Of a DNA stretch of 64,000 bases, positions 1 through 12,026 are shown one piece after another (position 1 is the stretch's first letter; the number at the start of each line of letters is the position of its first letter). Source of the stretch: Kosakonia cowanii JCM 10956 = DSM 18146 (GTDB taxonomy: Bacteria > Pseudomonadota > Gammaproteobacteria > Enterobacterales > Enterobacteriaceae). The position numbers and the translations under genes were made by a program. The stretch is taken from NCBI RefSeq assembly GCF_001975225.1, contig NZ_CP019445.1:434001-498000 (forward strand), given 5' to 3'. The notes below the pieces were generated by a model that ran no database searches, was not told the origin of the DNA, and saw only the letters and a list, made by a program, of their open reading frames with translations.

Positions 1-2870
1 CGGAAAGCGAGCTTGGACTTGGTACTGTCGTTGCGATGGACGCGCGCACGGTCACCCTGCTTTTCCCCGCCACCGGTGAAAATCGCTTGTATGCCCGCAG
101 CGACTCTCCCGTCACGCGCGTCATGTTCAATCCCGGTGACACCATCACCAGTCACGACGGCTGGCAGCTCACCATCGATGAAGTCAACGAAGAGAACGGT
201 CTGCTCGCCTATACCGGTACGCGTCTTGATACCGGGGAGAGCAACGTGGTGCTGCGTGAAGTGCTGCTCGACAGCAAGCTGGTGTTCAGCAAGCCGCAGG
301 ATCGTCTTTTCGCCGGGCAGATTGATCGTATGGACCGTTTCGCGCTGCGCTACCGCGCGCGGAAATACCAGAGTGAGCAGTACCGCATGCCGTGGAGCGG
401 CCTGCGTGGGCAGCGTACGAACCTGATTCCGCACCAGTTGCACATTGCCCATGACGTGGGTCGCCGCCATGCGCCGCGCGTGCTGCTGGCTGATGAAGTG
501 GGGCTGGGCAAAACCATTGAAGCCGGGATGATCCTGCATCAGCAGCTGCTGGCGGGTGCCGCCGAGCGCGTGCTAATCGTGGTGCCGGAAACCCTGCAAC
601 ACCAGTGGCTGGTTGAGATGCTGCGCCGCTTCAACCTGCGCTTTGCGCTGTTTGATGACGATCGTTATGCCGAAGCGCAGCACGATAGCGATAACCCGTT
701 CGAGACCGAACAGCTGGTGATCTGCTCCCTTGATTTCGTGCGCCGCAGCAAGCAGCGTCTCGAACACCTGTGCGATGCCGAGTGGGATCTGCTGGTGGTC
801 GATGAAGCGCACCACCTGGTGTGGAGCGAAAAAGAGGCGAGCCGCGAATATCTCGCCATTGAACAACTGGCCGAGCGCGTGCCGGGCATTCTGCTGCTGA
901 CCGCGACGCCGGAACAGCTCGGTATGGAGAGCCACTTTGCGCGTCTGCGCCTGCTCGACCCGAACCGTTTCCATGATTTCGCCCAGTTTGTTGATGAGCA
1001 GCAGAACTACCGCCCGGTAGCCGACGCCGTCGCGCTGCTGCTGGCGGGCGAACGCCTGAGCAATGACGATCTCAATATGCTGAGCGAGCTGGTGGGCGAG
1101 CAGGATATCGAGCCGCTGCTGCAAACCGCGAACAGCGACCGCGACGGCGCTGCCGATGCGCGCCAGGAGCTGATCGCCATGCTGATGGATCGCCACGGCA
1201 CCAGCCGCGTGCTGTTCCGTAACACCCGTAACGGGGTCAAAGGCTTCCCGAAACGCGAACTGCACACGGTGAAACTGCCGCTGCCGACCCAGTACCAGAC
1301 GGCGATTAAAGTCTCCGGCATTATGGGTGCGCGCAAAAGCCAGGAAGAGCGCGCCCGCGATATGCTCTACCCGGAGCAGATCTACCAGGAGTTTGAGGGC
1401 GACAGCGGTACCTGGTGGAACTTCGATCCGCGCGTCGAGTGGCTGATGGGCTACCTCACCAGCCACCGCTCGCAGAAGGTGCTGGTGATCTGCGCCAAAG
1501 CGGCGACCGCGCTGCAGCTGGAGCAGGTTCTGCGCGAGCGCGAAGGTATCCGCGCGGCAGTGTTCCACGAAGGGATGTCGATTATTGAACGCGACCGCGC
1601 GGCGGCCTGGTTCTCGGAAGAGGATAGCGGCGCGCAGGTGCTGCTCTGCTCCGAAATCGGCTCCGAAGGGCGTAACTTCCAGTTCGCCAGCCATCTGGTG
1701 ATGTTCGACCTGCCCTTCAACCCGGATCTGCTCGAACAGCGTATTGGCCGTCTGGATCGTATTGGCCAGGCGCACGACATTCAGATCCACGTGCCATATC
1801 TTGAAAAAACCGCGCAGTCGGTGCTGGTGCGCTGGTATCACGAAGGGCTGGACGCGTTTGAACACACCTGCCCGACCGGCCGCGCCATCTATGACAGCGT
1901 ACACGGCGAGCTGATTAACTACCTGGCCGCACCGGAAAATACCGACGGTTTTGACGAGCTGATTAAAACCTGCCGCGCGCAGCATGATGAGCTGAAAGCG
2001 CAGCTGGAGCAGGGCCGCGACCGCCTGCTGGAGATCCACTCCAACGGCGGCGAAAAAGCGCAGGCGCTGGCTGACAGCATCGCCGAGCAGGATGACGACA
2101 CCGCGCTTATTGCCTTCGCCATGAACCTGTTTGATATCGTCGGCATTAACCAGGACGATCGCGGCGAGAACATGATTGTGCTGACGCCGTCGGATCATAT
2201 GCTGGTGCCGGACTTCCCAGGCTTGCCGGAAGATGGCTGTACCATCACCTTTGAGCGTGATGTGGCGCTGTCGCGCGAAGATGCGCAGTTTGTCACCTGG
2301 GAGCACCCGATCATCCGTAACGGCCTGGATCTGATCCTCTCCGGCGACACCGGTAGCAGCACCATTTCGCTGCTGAAGAACAAAGCCTTACCGGTCGGTA
2401 CGCTACTGGTAGAACTGATCTACGTAGTTGAAGCGCAGGCACCGAAGCAGCTGCAGCTTAACCGCTTCCTGCCATCGACGCCGATCCGCCTGCTGGTGGA
2501 TAAAAACGGTAACAACCTCGCCGCGCAGGTGGAGTTTGAGACCTTTAACCGTCAGTTGAGCGCGGTAAACCGCCATACCGGCAGCAAACTGGTCAACGCC
2601 GTACAGCAGGAAGTGCATACCATTCTGCAAAAAGGTGAAGCCCAGGTGGCTGATGCCGCGAAGGCGCTGATTGAAGCTGCGCGCCGCGAAGCCGATGAGA
2701 AGCTCTCTGCGGAGCTGGCGCGTCTGGAAGCGCTGAAAGCCGTCAACCCGAACATTCGTGATGACGAACTGGAAGCGATCGAGAGCAACCGGCTGCAGGT
2801 GATGGAGAGCCTGGCGCAGGCCAGCTGGCGTCTGGACGCGCTGCGTCTGATTGTCGTCACGCATCAATAA
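1..2870 (+). CDS. rapA: RNA polymerase-associated helicase-like protein RapA (5' end off window)
   Basis: RapA is a Swi2/Snf2-type ATPase that binds RNA polymerase and helps recycle it after transcription. The reading frame is open from base 3 and enters the window about 13 codons after the E. coli start (full E. coli length 968 residues, 955 seen here). An ATG at 36 exists but lies inside the conserved N-terminal domain, so it is not the true start. Visible motifs are the Walker A stretch ADEVGLGKT, the DEAH box (VVDEAHH), the Snf2 motif LLTATPEQ, and the helicase C-terminal signature [12 protein letters not shown]. The protein ends in IVVTHQ, as in E. coli. It is followed after 12 bases by rluA on the same strand, the usual enterobacterial arrangement. 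Identification is by close sequence match along the whole length. Confidence 0.97.
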   Translation, partial: ESELGLGTVVAMDARTVTLLFPATGENRLYARSDSPVTRVMFNPGDTITSHDGWQLTIDEVNEENGLLAYTGTRLDTGESNVVLREVLLDSKLVFSKPQDRLFAGQIDRMDRFALRYRARKYQSEQYRMPWSGLRGQRTNLIPHQLHIAHDVGRRHAPRVLLADEVGLGKTIEAGMILHQQLLAGAAERVLIVVPETLQHQWLVEMLRRFNLRFALFDDDRYAEAQHDSDNPFETEQLVICSLDFVRRSKQRLEHLCDAEWDLLVVDEAHHLVWSEKEASREYLAIEQLAERVPGILLLTATPEQLGMESHFARLRLLDPNRFHDFAQFVDEQQNYRPVADAVALLLAGERLSNDDLNMLSELVGEQDIEPLLQTANSDRDGAADARQELIAMLMDRHGTSRVLFRNTRNGVKGFPKRELHTVKLPLPTQYQTAIKVSGIMGARKSQEERARDMLYPEQIYQEFEGDSGTWWNFDPRVEWLMGYLTSHRSQKVLVICAKAATALQLEQVLREREGIRAAVFHEGMSIIERDRAAAWFSEEDSGAQVLLCSEIGSEGRNFQFASHLVMFDLPFNPDLLEQRIGRLDRIGQAHDIQIHVPYLEKTAQSVLVRWYHEGLDAFEHTCPTGRAIYDSVHGELINYLAAPENTDGFDELIKTCRAQHDELKAQLEQGRDRLLEIHSNGGEKAQALADSIAEQDDDTALIAFAMNLFDIVGINQDDRGENMIVLTPSDHMLVPDFPGLPEDGCTITFERDVALSREDAQFVTWEHPIIRNGLDLILSGDTGSSTISLLKNKALPVGTLLVELIYVVEAQAPKQLQLNRFLPSTPIRLLVDKNGNNLAAQVEFETFNRQLSAVNRHTGSKLVNAVQQEVHTILQKGEAQVADAAKALIEAARREADEKLSAELARLEALKAVNPNIRDDELEAIESNRLQVMESLAQASWRLDALRLIVVTHQ

Positions 2871-2882
2871 ACGGAGCCCGCA

Positions 2883-3542
2883 ATGGTGATGGAGCCCTAC
2901 AACCCGCCGCAGGATCCCTGGCTGGTCATTCTCTATCAGGATGAGCACATTATGGTCGTCAACAAGCCCAGCGGCTTGTTGTCGGTACCGGGCCGTCTTG
3001 ATGAGCACAAAGACAGCGTGATGACGCGCATTCAGCGCGACTATCCGCTGGCGGAATCGGTGCACCGGCTGGATATGGCCACCAGCGGCGTGATTGTGGT
3101 GGCACTCACCAAAGCGGCCGAGCGCGAGCTGAAACGCCAGTTCCGCGAACGCGAACCGAAAAAGCAGTACCTGGCGCGCGTCTGGGGTCACCCGGAAAAC
3201 GCGGAAGGGCTGGTGGATCTGCCGCTGATTTGCGACTGGCCAAACCGGCCAAAGCAGAAGGTCTGTTTTGAAACCGGCAAGGCGGCGCAGACGGAGTATG
3301 AAGTGCTGTCGTATGACGAGGATGGCAGCGCGCGGGTGCGTCTGAAGCCGATTACCGGCCGATCGCATCAGCTGCGGGTGCATATGCTGGCGCTGGGTCA
3401 TCCGATTCTTGGCGACCGCTTTTATGCGACGCCAGACGCGCTGGCAATGGCGCCGCGTTTACAGCTCCATGCCGAAATATTGACCATTACCCATCCGGCG
3501 TTTGGCAACAGCATGACGTTTAAGGCACCGGTGGATTTTTGA
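2883..3542 (+). CDS. rluA: Dual-specificity rRNA/tRNA pseudouridine synthase RluA
   Basis: RluA makes pseudouridine at position 746 of 23S rRNA and position 32 of several tRNAs. The 219-residue product has the E. coli length. It carries the RluA-family catalytic motif HRLDMATSG, whose Asp is the nucleophile, followed by the KPITGRSHQLRVH stretch typical of the family. The start at 2883 is followed by MVMEPYNPPQ, which aligns with the E. coli N-terminus. It lies 12 bases after rapA and probably shares its transcript. A hairpin with a T-run follows the stop codon. Confidence 0.97.
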   Translation: MVMEPYNPPQDPWLVILYQDEHIMVVNKPSGLLSVPGRLDEHKDSVMTRIQRDYPLAESVHRLDMATSGVIVVALTKAAERELKRQFREREPKKQYLARVWGHPENAEGLVDLPLICDWPNRPKQKVCFETGKAAQTEYEVLSYDEDGSARVRLKPITGRSHQLRVHMLALGHPILGDRFYATPDALAMAPRLQLHAEILTITHPAFGNSMTFKAPVDF

Positions 3543-3546
3543 GAAC

Positions 3547-3577
3547 GCGCCCCGATCTTGCGGTCGGGGACGTTTTT
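3547..3577 (+). terminator. Probable rho-independent terminator of rluA
   Basis: A CCCCGA stem at 3550-3555 pairs with TCGGGG at 3564-3569, extended by a CG pair across a bulge, and is followed by five T residues at 3573-3577. It sits directly after the rluA stop, and djlA ends on the opposite strand at 3579. Confidence 0.6.
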
Positions 3578-3578
3578 A

Positions 3579-4403
3579 TTAGCGAAACCCTTTCTGTTCG
3601 CGAATCAGTTCGTAGGCTTTCTGGATGTCCTGCGCTTTCTGCTTCGCCATCTCCATCATCTCCGGCGGTAATCCTTTCGCCACCAGTTTGTCCGGGTGAT
3701 GCTCGCCCATTAAGCGGCGATAGGCGCGTTTAATGGTTGTCGCATCGTCGGTGGCTTTCACCCCCAGCACGTTGCAGGCATCTTCCAGCGTCGGGCCGCG
3801 TTGCGACTGCTGCCATCCGCCACCGCCCGCCTGCTGCTGCGAGTTGTTAAAGCCGCCGCCAAACTGCGCCCCGCCCTGCATCATCAGCAGGAACTGATCG
3901 AACTGCTGGCGAGAGATGCCCAGTTCTTCGGCAATGACGTACAGAACCTGGCGTTCACTCGGGTGAAGCGTACCGTCAGCAAACGCGGCCTGGATTTGAA
4001 TTTCCAGAAACATCCTAATCAAATCAAAGCGGCCGAAACAGACGCTGCGAAACTGACGCATCTTGTCGCGTAACGGGTAGTTATCCGTTTTACCGACGCG
4101 AAACGCGTGCTGCGCCGCGGTGCGCGACTCGCCGTGCAGGTTCAGACGATCCATAAACAGGCTGGCGACCTGAATATCCGCTTCCGTCACGCGCCCCTTC
4201 GATTTGGTTAAATGCCCCATAACCTCAAAGGTGGTGGCAAAAAAGAGCGTCTGGCGCTCGCGCTGGTTGGCAAACCACGCCATTTTACGGCTGCGCGATT
4301 TGTCAAAAAGATGCCCAATAATCAGCCCCAGCACGGCGCCCCAAAAGCCGCCGCCTACGAAAAGGGCAACGACCACTCCAACCACTTTCCCCCAATACTG
4401 CAT
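3579..4403 (-). CDS. djlA: Membrane-anchored J-domain co-chaperone DjlA
   Basis: DjlA is a type III inner-membrane DnaJ-like protein that stimulates DnaK and, in E. coli, influences the Rcs capsule pathway. The 274-residue product (E. coli 271) has one Gly-rich transmembrane segment at about residues 6-31 and a central TerB-like region ([22 protein letters not shown]). A Gln/Gly-rich linker then leads to a C-terminal J domain with the required HPD motif (GEHHPDKLV). The short cytosolic J domain at the C-terminus separates it from DnaJ and CbpA. It converges on rluA and is divergent from lptD, as in E. coli. Confidence 0.96.
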   Translation of the reverse strand: MQYWGKVVGVVVALFVGGGFWGAVLGLIIGHLFDKSRSRKMAWFANQRERQTLFFATTFEVMGHLTKSKGRVTEADIQVASLFMDRLNLHGESRTAAQHAFRVGKTDNYPLRDKMRQFRSVCFGRFDLIRMFLEIQIQAAFADGTLHPSERQVLYVIAEELGISRQQFDQFLLMMQGGAQFGGGFNNSQQQAGGGGWQQSQRGPTLEDACNVLGVKATDDATTIKRAYRRLMGEHHPDKLVAKGLPPEMMEMAKQKAQDIQKAYELIREQKGFR

Positions 4404-4598
4404 ATACTCCCCAAATCGTCATGCCGTCGGCTAAAATTTGCTTTATCATACCCGTCATTCTATGCCGTGCACAGGCGCAGGCTCTCCTTCTGGCTCGAAC
4501 GCGGGCAGGATTAAAACTAGCGTTGCAAAGGCGAGTAAGTTAGTCTCAGACCGTTTGCCAGCGTAAAGCCACAGATGACGGAACAACACATAAAACGT

Positions 4599-6941
4599 AT
4601 GAAAAAACGTATCCCCACCCTCCTGGCCACCATGATTGGCTACGCCCTTTACAGTCAGCAGGGTATGGCAGCCGATCTTGCCTCGCAGTGTATGCTTGGC
4701 GTTCCCAGCTATAACCGCCCCCTGATTAAAGGCGATACCAATAACTTACCGGTAACGATCAACGCCGATCATGCTAAAGGCAACTACCCTGACGACGCCG
4801 TTTTTACCGGTAATGTCGATATTAATCAGGGTAATAGCCGCATGCAGGCCGATGAGGTGCAGGTTCATCAACAGCAACCGGAAGGTCAGACGGAACCTGT
4901 ACGAACGGTGGATGCGCTCGGTAATGTGCACTATGACGACAATCAGGTCATCCTGAAAGGTCCGAAAGGTTGGGCGAACCTCAACACCAAAGATACCAAT
5001 ATCTGGGACGGTAACTACCAGATGGTGGACCGCCAGGGGCGCGGTACAGCCGATCTGATGAAACAGCGCGGCCAGAATCGCTATACCATTCTGGACAACG
5101 GTACCTTTACCTCCTGTCTGCCCGGCTCCAATACCTGGAGCGTTGTCGGCAGCGAGGTGATTCAGGATCGCGAAGAGCAGGTTGCTGAGATCTGGAACGC
5201 CCGCTTTAAGCTCGGCCCGGTTCCGGTCTTCTACAGCCCTTATATGCAATTGCCGATCGGCGATAAGCGCCGTTCAGGTTTCCTGATCCCGAACGCCAAG
5301 TACACTACCAGCAACTATTTCGAATTCTATCTGCCCTACTACTGGAACATCGCGCCCAATATGGATGCGACGATCACGCCGCACTATATCCACAAGCGCG
5401 GCAACACCCAGTGGCAGAATGAGTTCCGCTACTTGTCGCAAGCCGGCCAGGGCCTGATCGAGTTCGACTACCTGCCATCAGATAAAGTCTACGAAGACGA
5501 ATACCCAAAAGAGGGCGATCGCCATCGCTGGCTCTTCTTCTGGCAGCACAGCGGTGTAATGGATAAAGTGTGGCGTTTTAACGCGAACTACACCAAAGTG
5601 AGCGATCCGCGCTATTTTAACGACTTCTCGTCAAAATATGGTTCCAGTACCGACGGTTACGCCACGCAGATCCTGAGCGTCGGCTATGCGGTTCAAAACT
5701 TTGACGCTACGGTCTCCACCAAGCAGTTCCAGGTGTTTAACCGTAACAACAGTAACTCCTACTCTGCGCAGCCGCAGGTGGACGTGAACTGGTACCATAA
5801 CGATCTTGGTCCGTTTGATTTCCGCATGTATGGCCAGGCGGTCAACTTTGTTAACACCAACAAAAATAACCCAGAGTCAACGCGTCTGCATCTGGAGCCG
5901 ACCTTAAGCCTGCCGGTTTCTAATGGCTGGAGCAGCCTCAATACGGAAGTTAAACTGCTGGCGACCCACTACCAGCAGACCAATGTCGACACCTATAACA
6001 CCCGTAACGGTACCGATTACCGCGACTCAGTAAACCGCGTTATGCCGCAGTTTAAAGCCGACGGTAAGCTAGTCTTTGAGCGTGATATGGATTGGGCGGC
6101 GGGCTACACCCAGACACTGGAGCCGCGCGCGCAGTACCTCTACGTACCGTACCGCGATCAGAGCCATATCAATAACTACGACTCCTCCCTGCTGCAGTCG
6201 GACTACAGCGGCCTGTTCCGTGACCGTACCTACGGCGGTCTCGACCGTATCGCGTCAGCAAACCAGGTTACCACCGGTCTTACCACGCGTATTTATGATG
6301 ATGCGGCGGTTGAACGTTTTAACGTTTCTGTTGGTCAAATCTACTATTTCACCGAGTCCCGTACCGGTGATGACAATATCAACTGGGAGAAAGACAACAA
6401 AACCGGTTCGCTGGTATGGGCGGGCGATACCTACTGGCGTATCTCCGACCGTTGGGGCCTGCGCGGCGGGGTTCAGTACGATACGCGTCTGAACAACATC
6501 GCCAACAGCAGCTCTGCGCTGGAGTACCGCCGGGATCAAGACCGTCTGTTGCAGCTGAGCTACCGTTACGCAAGCCCGGAGTATATCCAGGCTACGCTGC
6601 CGAACTTTGCCAAAGCTGAGCAGTATAAAAACGGGATTTCGCAGGTGGGCACCGCCGCAAGCTGGCCGATCGCCGATCGCTGGTCTCTTGTTGGCGCGTA
6701 CTATCTTGATACCAATACCAGTAAGCCTGCGGACCAGATGGTTGGTGTGCAGTACAACTCCTGCTGTTATGCGATTCGCCTCGGTTGGGAACGTAAGCTT
6801 AACGGCTGGGAGAACGATCAGAGCAAGTATGAAAAAGTTATCGGTTTCAACATTGAGCTTCGCGGCCTGAGTTCCAACTATGGCCTGGGTACGCAAGAGA
6901 TGCTGCGCTCGAACATCCTGCCGTACCGTAGCTCACTGTGA
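4599..6941 (+). CDS. lptD: LPS-assembly outer-membrane protein LptD
   Basis: LptD forms, with LptE, the outer-membrane translocon that inserts lipopolysaccharide into the outer leaflet. I start it at 4599, giving [14 protein letters not shown], a typical signal peptide cleaved after GMA. A longer frame from 4575 adds eight residues in front of the signal sequence. Neither start has a strong ribosome-binding site, so the choice rests on homology. The product is 780 residues (E. coli 784), with an N-terminal OstA/LptA-like domain followed by a large beta-barrel. All four disulfide cysteines are present: one in SQCMLG, one in TSCLPGS, and the CC pair in NSCCYA. The C-terminus is LPYRSSL. It heads an operon with surA, pdxA, rsmA, apaG and apaH. 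Confidence 0.96.
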   Translation: MKKRIPTLLATMIGYALYSQQGMAADLASQCMLGVPSYNRPLIKGDTNNLPVTINADHAKGNYPDDAVFTGNVDINQGNSRMQADEVQVHQQQPEGQTEPVRTVDALGNVHYDDNQVILKGPKGWANLNTKDTNIWDGNYQMVDRQGRGTADLMKQRGQNRYTILDNGTFTSCLPGSNTWSVVGSEVIQDREEQVAEIWNARFKLGPVPVFYSPYMQLPIGDKRRSGFLIPNAKYTTSNYFEFYLPYYWNIAPNMDATITPHYIHKRGNTQWQNEFRYLSQAGQGLIEFDYLPSDKVYEDEYPKEGDRHRWLFFWQHSGVMDKVWRFNANYTKVSDPRYFNDFSSKYGSSTDGYATQILSVGYAVQNFDATVSTKQFQVFNRNNSNSYSAQPQVDVNWYHNDLGPFDFRMYGQAVNFVNTNKNNPESTRLHLEPTLSLPVSNGWSSLNTEVKLLATHYQQTNVDTYNTRNGTDYRDSVNRVMPQFKADGKLVFERDMDWAAGYTQTLEPRAQYLYVPYRDQSHINNYDSSLLQSDYSGLFRDRTYGGLDRIASANQVTTGLTTRIYDDAAVERFNVSVGQIYYFTESRTGDDNINWEKDNKTGSLVWAGDTYWRISDRWGLRGGVQYDTRLNNIANSSSALEYRRDQDRLLQLSYRYASPEYIQATLPNFAKAEQYKNGISQVGTAASWPIADRWSLVGAYYLDTNTSKPADQMVGVQYNSCCYAIRLGWERKLNGWENDQSKYEKVIGFNIELRGLSSNYGLGTQEMLRSNILPYRSSL

Positions 6942-6994
6942 TCTGTTTGATTTGCAACGTAATCCGCACTGCGGTTAATTGAAATGGAAAAGGT

Positions 6995-8281
6995 ATGAAG
7001 AACTGGAAAACGCTGCTTCTCGGTATCGCTATGGTTGCGAATACCAGTTTTGCCGCGCCTCAGGTTGTCGATAAAGTCGCCGCCGTGGTGAATAACGGCG
7101 TCGTGCTCGAAAGTGACGTTGATGGTTTGATGCAGTCCGTCAAAGCGAATGCTGGCCAGGCAGGTCAACAGTTGCCGGATGACAAAACCCTGCGCCATCA
7201 GATCCTGGAGCGTCTGATCATGGATCAGATCATTTTGCAGATGGGCACGAAGATGGGCGTCAAAGTGACTGACGAACAGCTCGATGCCGCTATCGCGGAT
7301 ATTGCGAAACAGAACAACATGACGATGGATCAGATGCGCAGCCGTCTGGCCTACGACGGGATGAATTTCAGCACCTATCGTAATCAGATCCGCAAAGAGA
7401 TGATCATCTCCGAAGTGCGTAACAGCGAAGTGCGTCGCCGCGTGACCGTGCTGCCGCAGGAAGTGGAGTCGCTGGCACAGCAGGTTGGCAATCAGAACGA
7501 TGCCAGCACCGAGCTGAACCTGAGCCACATCCTGATCCCGCTGTCAGAAAACCCGACCTCCGCACAGGTTAACGAAGCAGAAGCCCAGGCGCGCTCTATC
7601 ATAGAGCAGGCGCGTAACGGCGCTGACTTTGGCAAGCTGGCAATCACCTACTCTGCCGACCAGCAGGCGCTGAAAGGCGGCCAGATGGGCTGGGGCCGTA
7701 TTCAGGAGCTGCCGAGCGTCTTCGCTCAGGCGCTGAGCACGGCGAAAAAAGGCGACGTGCTGGGCCCAATTCGCTCCGGTGTCGGTTTCCACATTCTTAA
7801 AGTGAACGATCTGCGCGGTCAGTCGAAGAGCATCTCCGTGACCGAGGTGCATGCCCGTCACATCCTGCTGAAGCCGTCGCCGATCATGACTGATGACCAG
7901 GCGCGCACTAAGCTGGAAGAGATTGCTGCCGATATTAAGAGCGGTCGCACCACGTTTGCTAATGCGGCGAAAGAGTTCTCTCAGGATCCGGGTTCAGCCA
8001 ACCAGGGCGGCGACCTCGGCTGGGCGGCAGCGGATATCTACGATCCCGCTTTCCGCGATGCGCTGATGAAGCTGAAACGCGGCCAGATGAGCGGCCCGGT
8101 GCACTCCTCCTTCGGCTGGCACCTGATCGAAATGCTCGATTCGCGCAACGTCGACAAAACCGATGCCGCGCAGAAAGATCGCGCCTACCGGATGTTGATG
8201 AACCGCAAGTTCTCTGAAGAGGCGGCAATCTGGATGCAGGAACAACGCGCCAGCGCTTACGTCAAAATTCTGAGCAACTGA
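6995..8281 (+). CDS. surA: Periplasmic chaperone and peptidyl-prolyl isomerase SurA
   Basis: SurA carries unfolded outer-membrane proteins through the periplasm, with LptD as a major client. The 428-residue product equals the E. coli length. A signal peptide ends at about residue 20 (NTSFAAPQ). Then come the N-terminal chaperone domain, two parvulin (PpiC) domains beginning near LNLSHILIP and [11 protein letters not shown], and the C-terminal helix [13 protein letters not shown]. The start is preceded by an AAAAGG-type site. Its stop codon overlaps the pdxA start by one base, which implies translational coupling. Confidence 0.97.
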   Translation: MKNWKTLLLGIAMVANTSFAAPQVVDKVAAVVNNGVVLESDVDGLMQSVKANAGQAGQQLPDDKTLRHQILERLIMDQIILQMGTKMGVKVTDEQLDAAIADIAKQNNMTMDQMRSRLAYDGMNFSTYRNQIRKEMIISEVRNSEVRRRVTVLPQEVESLAQQVGNQNDASTELNLSHILIPLSENPTSAQVNEAEAQARSIIEQARNGADFGKLAITYSADQQALKGGQMGWGRIQELPSVFAQALSTAKKGDVLGPIRSGVGFHILKVNDLRGQSKSISVTEVHARHILLKPSPIMTDDQARTKLEEIAADIKSGRTTFANAAKEFSQDPGSANQGGDLGWAAADIYDPAFRDALMKLKRGQMSGPVHSSFGWHLIEMLDSRNVDKTDAAQKDRAYRMLMNRKFSEEAAIWMQEQRASAYVKILSN

Positions 8282-9267
8282 TGAACACGCAGCGCATCGT
8301 TATCACTCCCGGCGAACCCGCCGGGATTGGCCCGGATCTGGTGGTGCAGCTCGCCCAGCGCGACTGGCCGGTTGAACTGGTAATCTGTGGCGATGCGACG
8401 CTGTTAACCGACCGGGCAGCCCTGCTCGGTCTGCCGCTTACGCTTCGGGAGTACGCTCCCGGGCATGCAGCGGCGCCGCAACAGGCCGGAACCCTTACCC
8501 TGCTGCCCGTTGCGCTCAACGCGCCGGTTGTCGCTGGTCGTCTTAATCCGCAAAACGGTGCTTACGTCGTCTCTACCCTTGCCCGCGCCTGCGATGGTTG
8601 CCTGAACGGCGAATTCGCCGCGCTGGTCACCGGCCCGGTGCATAAAGGGGTGATCAACGATTCGGGTACGCCCTTTACCGGGCACACAGAGTTTTTCGAG
8701 CAGCGCGCTCACGCCGACAAAGTGGTGATGATGCTGGCAACGGAGACGCTGCGCGTGGCGCTAGCGACGACGCACCTGCCGCTCCGGGAGGTTGCAGATG
8801 CCATCACGCCCGATCTGCTGCGTGAAGTTATCACCATCCTGCACGGCGATTTACGGCAGAAGTTTGGTATTGCCTCTCCGCATATTCTGGTCTGCGGCCT
8901 CAACCCCCACGCGGGTGAAGGCGGCCATATGGGCACGGAAGAGATCGATACCATCATTCCGCTGCTGGAAGCGATGCGTCACGAAGGCATGAACTTGAGC
9001 GGTCCGCTCCCGGCAGACACGCTGTTTCAGCCGAAATACCTCGATAACGCCGACGCGGTGCTGGCGATGTACCACGATCAAGGCCTGCCCGTGCTAAAAT
9101 ACCAGGGCTTTGGCCGCGGGGTGAATATTACCCTCGGTTTACCTTTTATTCGCACCTCCGTCGACCACGGTACCGCCCTTGAACTGGCGGGAAAGGGAAC
9201 CGCGGAGGTCGGCAGTTTTATTACGGCGCTTAATCTCGCCATCAAGATGATTGTTAATACTCAATGA
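8281..9267 (+). CDS. pdxA: 4-hydroxythreonine-4-phosphate dehydrogenase PdxA
   Basis: PdxA oxidises 4-phosphohydroxy-L-threonine with NAD in the deoxyxylulose-dependent route to vitamin B6. The product is 328 residues (E. coli 329). Family motifs are visible: GEPAGIGPD at the N-terminus, the metal-binding histidine regions GHTEFF and [11 protein letters not shown], and [12 protein letters not shown]. It overlaps surA by one base and rsmA by four (ATGA), as expected for a tightly coupled operon. Confidence 0.97.
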   Translation: MNTQRIVITPGEPAGIGPDLVVQLAQRDWPVELVICGDATLLTDRAALLGLPLTLREYAPGHAAAPQQAGTLTLLPVALNAPVVAGRLNPQNGAYVVSTLARACDGCLNGEFAALVTGPVHKGVINDSGTPFTGHTEFFEQRAHADKVVMMLATETLRVALATTHLPLREVADAITPDLLREVITILHGDLRQKFGIASPHILVCGLNPHAGEGGHMGTEEIDTIIPLLEAMRHEGMNLSGPLPADTLFQPKYLDNADAVLAMYHDQGLPVLKYQGFGRGVNITLGLPFIRTSVDHGTALELAGKGTAEVGSFITALNLAIKMIVNTQ

Positions 9268-10085
9268 ATACTCGCGTCCATCAGGGCCACTTAGCCCGCA
9301 AGCGCTTCGGGCAAAACTTCCTCCACGACCAGTTCGTGATCGACAGCATCGTTTCCGCCATCAACCCGCAAAAGGGTCAGGCCATGGTCGAAATCGGCCC
9401 GGGTCTTGGCGCGCTGACCGAACCGGTCGGCGACCGTCTGGATAAAATGACGGTTATCGAGCTTGACCGCGATCTGGCGGCTCGTCTGCAAACGCATCCG
9501 TTCCTCGCACCAAAGCTGACGATTTATCAGCAGGATGCGATGACCATGAACTTCGGCGAGCTGTCGCAAACCCTCGGCCAGCCGCTGCGCGTTTTCGGCA
9601 ATCTGCCCTACAACATCTCGACACCGTTGATGTTTCATCTGTTTAGCTATACTGATGCCATTGCCGACATGCACTTTATGTTGCAAAAAGAGGTGGTAAA
9701 CCGCCTGGTTGCAGGGCCGAACAGTAAAGCGTATGGACGACTGAGCGTAATGGCGCAGTACTATTGCCAGGTGATCCCGGTGCTCGAAGTGCCGCCGACC
9801 GCCTTCGCACCGCCGCCAAAAGTCGATTCCGCCGTGGTGCGCCTGGTGCCGCATACCACTATGCCGCACCCGGTAAAAGAGGTTCGCACCCTGAGCCGCA
9901 TTACTACCGAAGCGTTCAACCAGCGCCGTAAGACCATTCGTAACAGTCTCGGCAATGTGTTTACCGTCGACGTGCTTTCATCGTTGGGTATCGATCCGAC
10001 GATGCGCGCAGAAAATATCTCTGTTGCGCAGTATTGTCAGTTAGCCAACTATCTGACGGATAATGCGCCGCCGAAGGAGAGTTAA
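9264..10085 (+). CDS. rsmA: 16S rRNA dimethyladenosine transferase RsmA (KsgA)
   Basis: RsmA dimethylates A1518 and A1519 in 16S rRNA late in 30S subunit assembly. Its loss gives kasugamycin resistance. The product is 273 residues, as in E. coli. The SAM-binding motif [13 protein letters not shown] and the catalytic motif NLPYNIST are intact. The start overlaps the pdxA stop as ATGA. Confidence 0.97.
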   Translation: MNTRVHQGHLARKRFGQNFLHDQFVIDSIVSAINPQKGQAMVEIGPGLGALTEPVGDRLDKMTVIELDRDLAARLQTHPFLAPKLTIYQQDAMTMNFGELSQTLGQPLRVFGNLPYNISTPLMFHLFSYTDAIADMHFMLQKEVVNRLVAGPNSKAYGRLSVMAQYYCQVIPVLEVPPTAFAPPPKVDSAVVRLVPHTTMPHPVKEVRTLSRITTEAFNQRRKTIRNSLGNVFTVDVLSSLGIDPTMRAENISVAQYCQLANYLTDNAPPKES

Positions 10086-10088
10086 CCC

Positions 10089-10466
10089 ATGATCAATTCG
10101 CCCCGCGTCTCTGTGCAGGTTCAAAGCCTCTATATCGAATCACAGTCGCAACCCGACCATGAACGCTATGTCTTTGCTTACACCGTCACCATCCGGAACC
10201 TGGGGCGAAGCGCCGTCCAGTTGCTAAGTCGCTACTGGTTGATCACCAATGGAAATGGCCGCGAAACGGAAGTGCAGGGTGAAGGTGTGGTCGGCGAGCA
10301 GCCCCATATCGAGCCAGGCGGCGAATTTCAGTACACCAGCGGCGCGGTGATCGAAACGCCGCTGGGCACCATGCAGGGCCATTACGATATGGTCGATGCG
10401 CAGGGTAACCCCTTCCGCGTCGCTATCCCGGTCTTCCGACTCGCCGTTCCAATAGTGATCCATTAA
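10089..10466 (+). CDS. apaG: ApaG protein (DUF525, fibronectin III-like fold)
   Basis: ApaG is a small single-domain protein of 125 residues, identical in length to E. coli. It has the family core [25 protein letters not shown] and the end [10 protein letters not shown]. Its biochemical role is not settled; it is tied by operon position to the Ap4A hydrolase ApaH. It lies three bases from rsmA upstream and three bases from apaH downstream. Confidence 0.95.
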   Translation: MINSPRVSVQVQSLYIESQSQPDHERYVFAYTVTIRNLGRSAVQLLSRYWLITNGNGRETEVQGEGVVGEQPHIEPGGEFQYTSGAVIETPLGTMQGHYDMVDAQGNPFRVAIPVFRLAVPIVIH

Positions 10467-10469
10467 TCA

Positions 10470-11318
10470 ATGTCTACATACTTTATTGGCGACGTTCACG
10501 GTTGCTTTGATGAACTGATCGCGCTGTTAAACCAGGTGGAGTTTTCACCGGAAAAAGACACCGTATGGCTGACCGGCGACCTCGTGGCGCGCGGCCCTGG
10601 CTCGCTCGACGTGCTGCGCTACGTCAAATCTCTTGGCGACAGCGCGCGCATTGTGCTCGGCAATCACGATCTGCATCTGCTGGCGGTCTTTGCCGGCATC
10701 AGCCGCAATAAGCCAAAAGATCGGCTTAACCTGCTGCTGGAAGCGCCCGACGCCGACGAGCTGATTAACTGGCTGCGCCGCCAGCCGCTGCTGCAAGTCG
10801 ACGAAGAGAAAAAGGTGGTGATGGCCCACGCCGGGATCACGCCACAGTGGGATCTCGACACGGCGAAAAGCTGCGCCCGCGATGTCGAAGCGGTGCTGGC
10901 GAGCGACTCCTATCCGCTGTTCCTCGATGCGATGTATGGCGATCTACCAAACCACTGGTCACCGGAGCTAAGCGGCCTTGCACGTTTACGCTTTATCACC
11001 AACGCGTTTACGCGCATGCGTTACTGCTTCCCGAACGGGCAGCTGGATATGTACTGCAAAGATACGCCGCAGAACGCGCCGGCACCGCTGAAACCCTGGT
11101 TCTCAATTCCGGGTCAGGTTGCGCAGGCGTACAGCATCGTCTTCGGTCACTGGGCATCGCTGGAAGGGGAAGGCACGCCGGAGGGGATTTACGGGCTGGA
11201 TACGGGCTGCTGCTGGGGCGGGGATCTCACCTGCCTGCGCTGGGAGGATAAGCAGATCTTCACCCAGCCATCGAATCGCCAGATGGATCTGGGTGATGGG
11301 GAAGCCATCGCCTCCTGA
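10470..11318 (+). CDS. apaH: Symmetrical bis(5'-nucleosyl)-tetraphosphatase ApaH
   Basis: ApaH hydrolyses Ap4A to two ADP and also removes nucleoside-tetraphosphate caps from RNA. The product is 282 residues (E. coli 280). The metallophosphatase signature is complete: [19 protein letters not shown] and GNHDLHLL near the N-terminus, with a later HWASLEG stretch. It is the last gene of the lptD operon and is followed by a perfect palindromic terminator shared with folA. Confidence 0.97.
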   Translation: MSTYFIGDVHGCFDELIALLNQVEFSPEKDTVWLTGDLVARGPGSLDVLRYVKSLGDSARIVLGNHDLHLLAVFAGISRNKPKDRLNLLLEAPDADELINWLRRQPLLQVDEEKKVVMAHAGITPQWDLDTAKSCARDVEAVLASDSYPLFLDAMYGDLPNHWSPELSGLARLRFITNAFTRMRYCFPNGQLDMYCKDTPQNAPAPLKPWFSIPGQVAQAYSIVFGHWASLEGEGTPEGIYGLDTGCCWGGDLTCLRWEDKQIFTQPSNRQMDLGDGEAIAS

Positions 11319-11322
11319 AATG

Positions 11323-11348
11323 AAAATCCCCGGCATGCCGGGGATTTT
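11323..11348. terminator. Bidirectional terminator between apaH and folA
   Basis: A perfect 26-base palindrome has its centre at GCATGC, flanked by AAAATCCCC and GGGGATTTT. It lies between the converging ends of apaH and folA, so it can terminate transcription in both directions. Confidence 0.85.
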
Positions 11349-11352
11349 GCTA

Positions 11353-11832
<480 letters not shown>

Positions 11833-11865
11833 TCATTCATTTCCTGGATGCAAAAAATTGTCGCC

Positions 11866-11894
11866 ACTATACGGAAAGCACAATCTTTCGTCGA
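11866..11894 (-). promoter_or_regulatory. Candidate folA promoter
   Basis: Reading the minus strand, TATAGT (11866-11871) is preceded at 17 bases by TCGACG (11889-11894). The TATAGTGGCGACAATTTTTT context matches the known E. coli folA promoter region. The 194-base gap between folA and kefC holds no reading frame that I can support. Confidence 0.65.
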
Positions 11895-12026
11895 CGGTGC
11901 GCAAGGTAAAGAAGAAGAAAAATTTCTGTTCTGCTGGCGGTGACCCTGCACATCTTCGCACCGCCAGCTTTCCATGCCTGATCTATCAAGCCGTTAGCCG
12001 TCAAGCAGCCTTAACAGGCCACGCGA

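Noticed and set aside
573..2306. Long open frame (577 codons) on the minus strand
   Set aside because: It is antisense to conserved rapA in high-GC DNA, has no recognisable domain and no ribosome-binding site.
4500..4598. Sigma-E promoter for lptD
   Set aside because: lptD is sigma-E-dependent in E. coli, but I could not find a convincing GGAACTT and TCTGA pair at the right spacing here.
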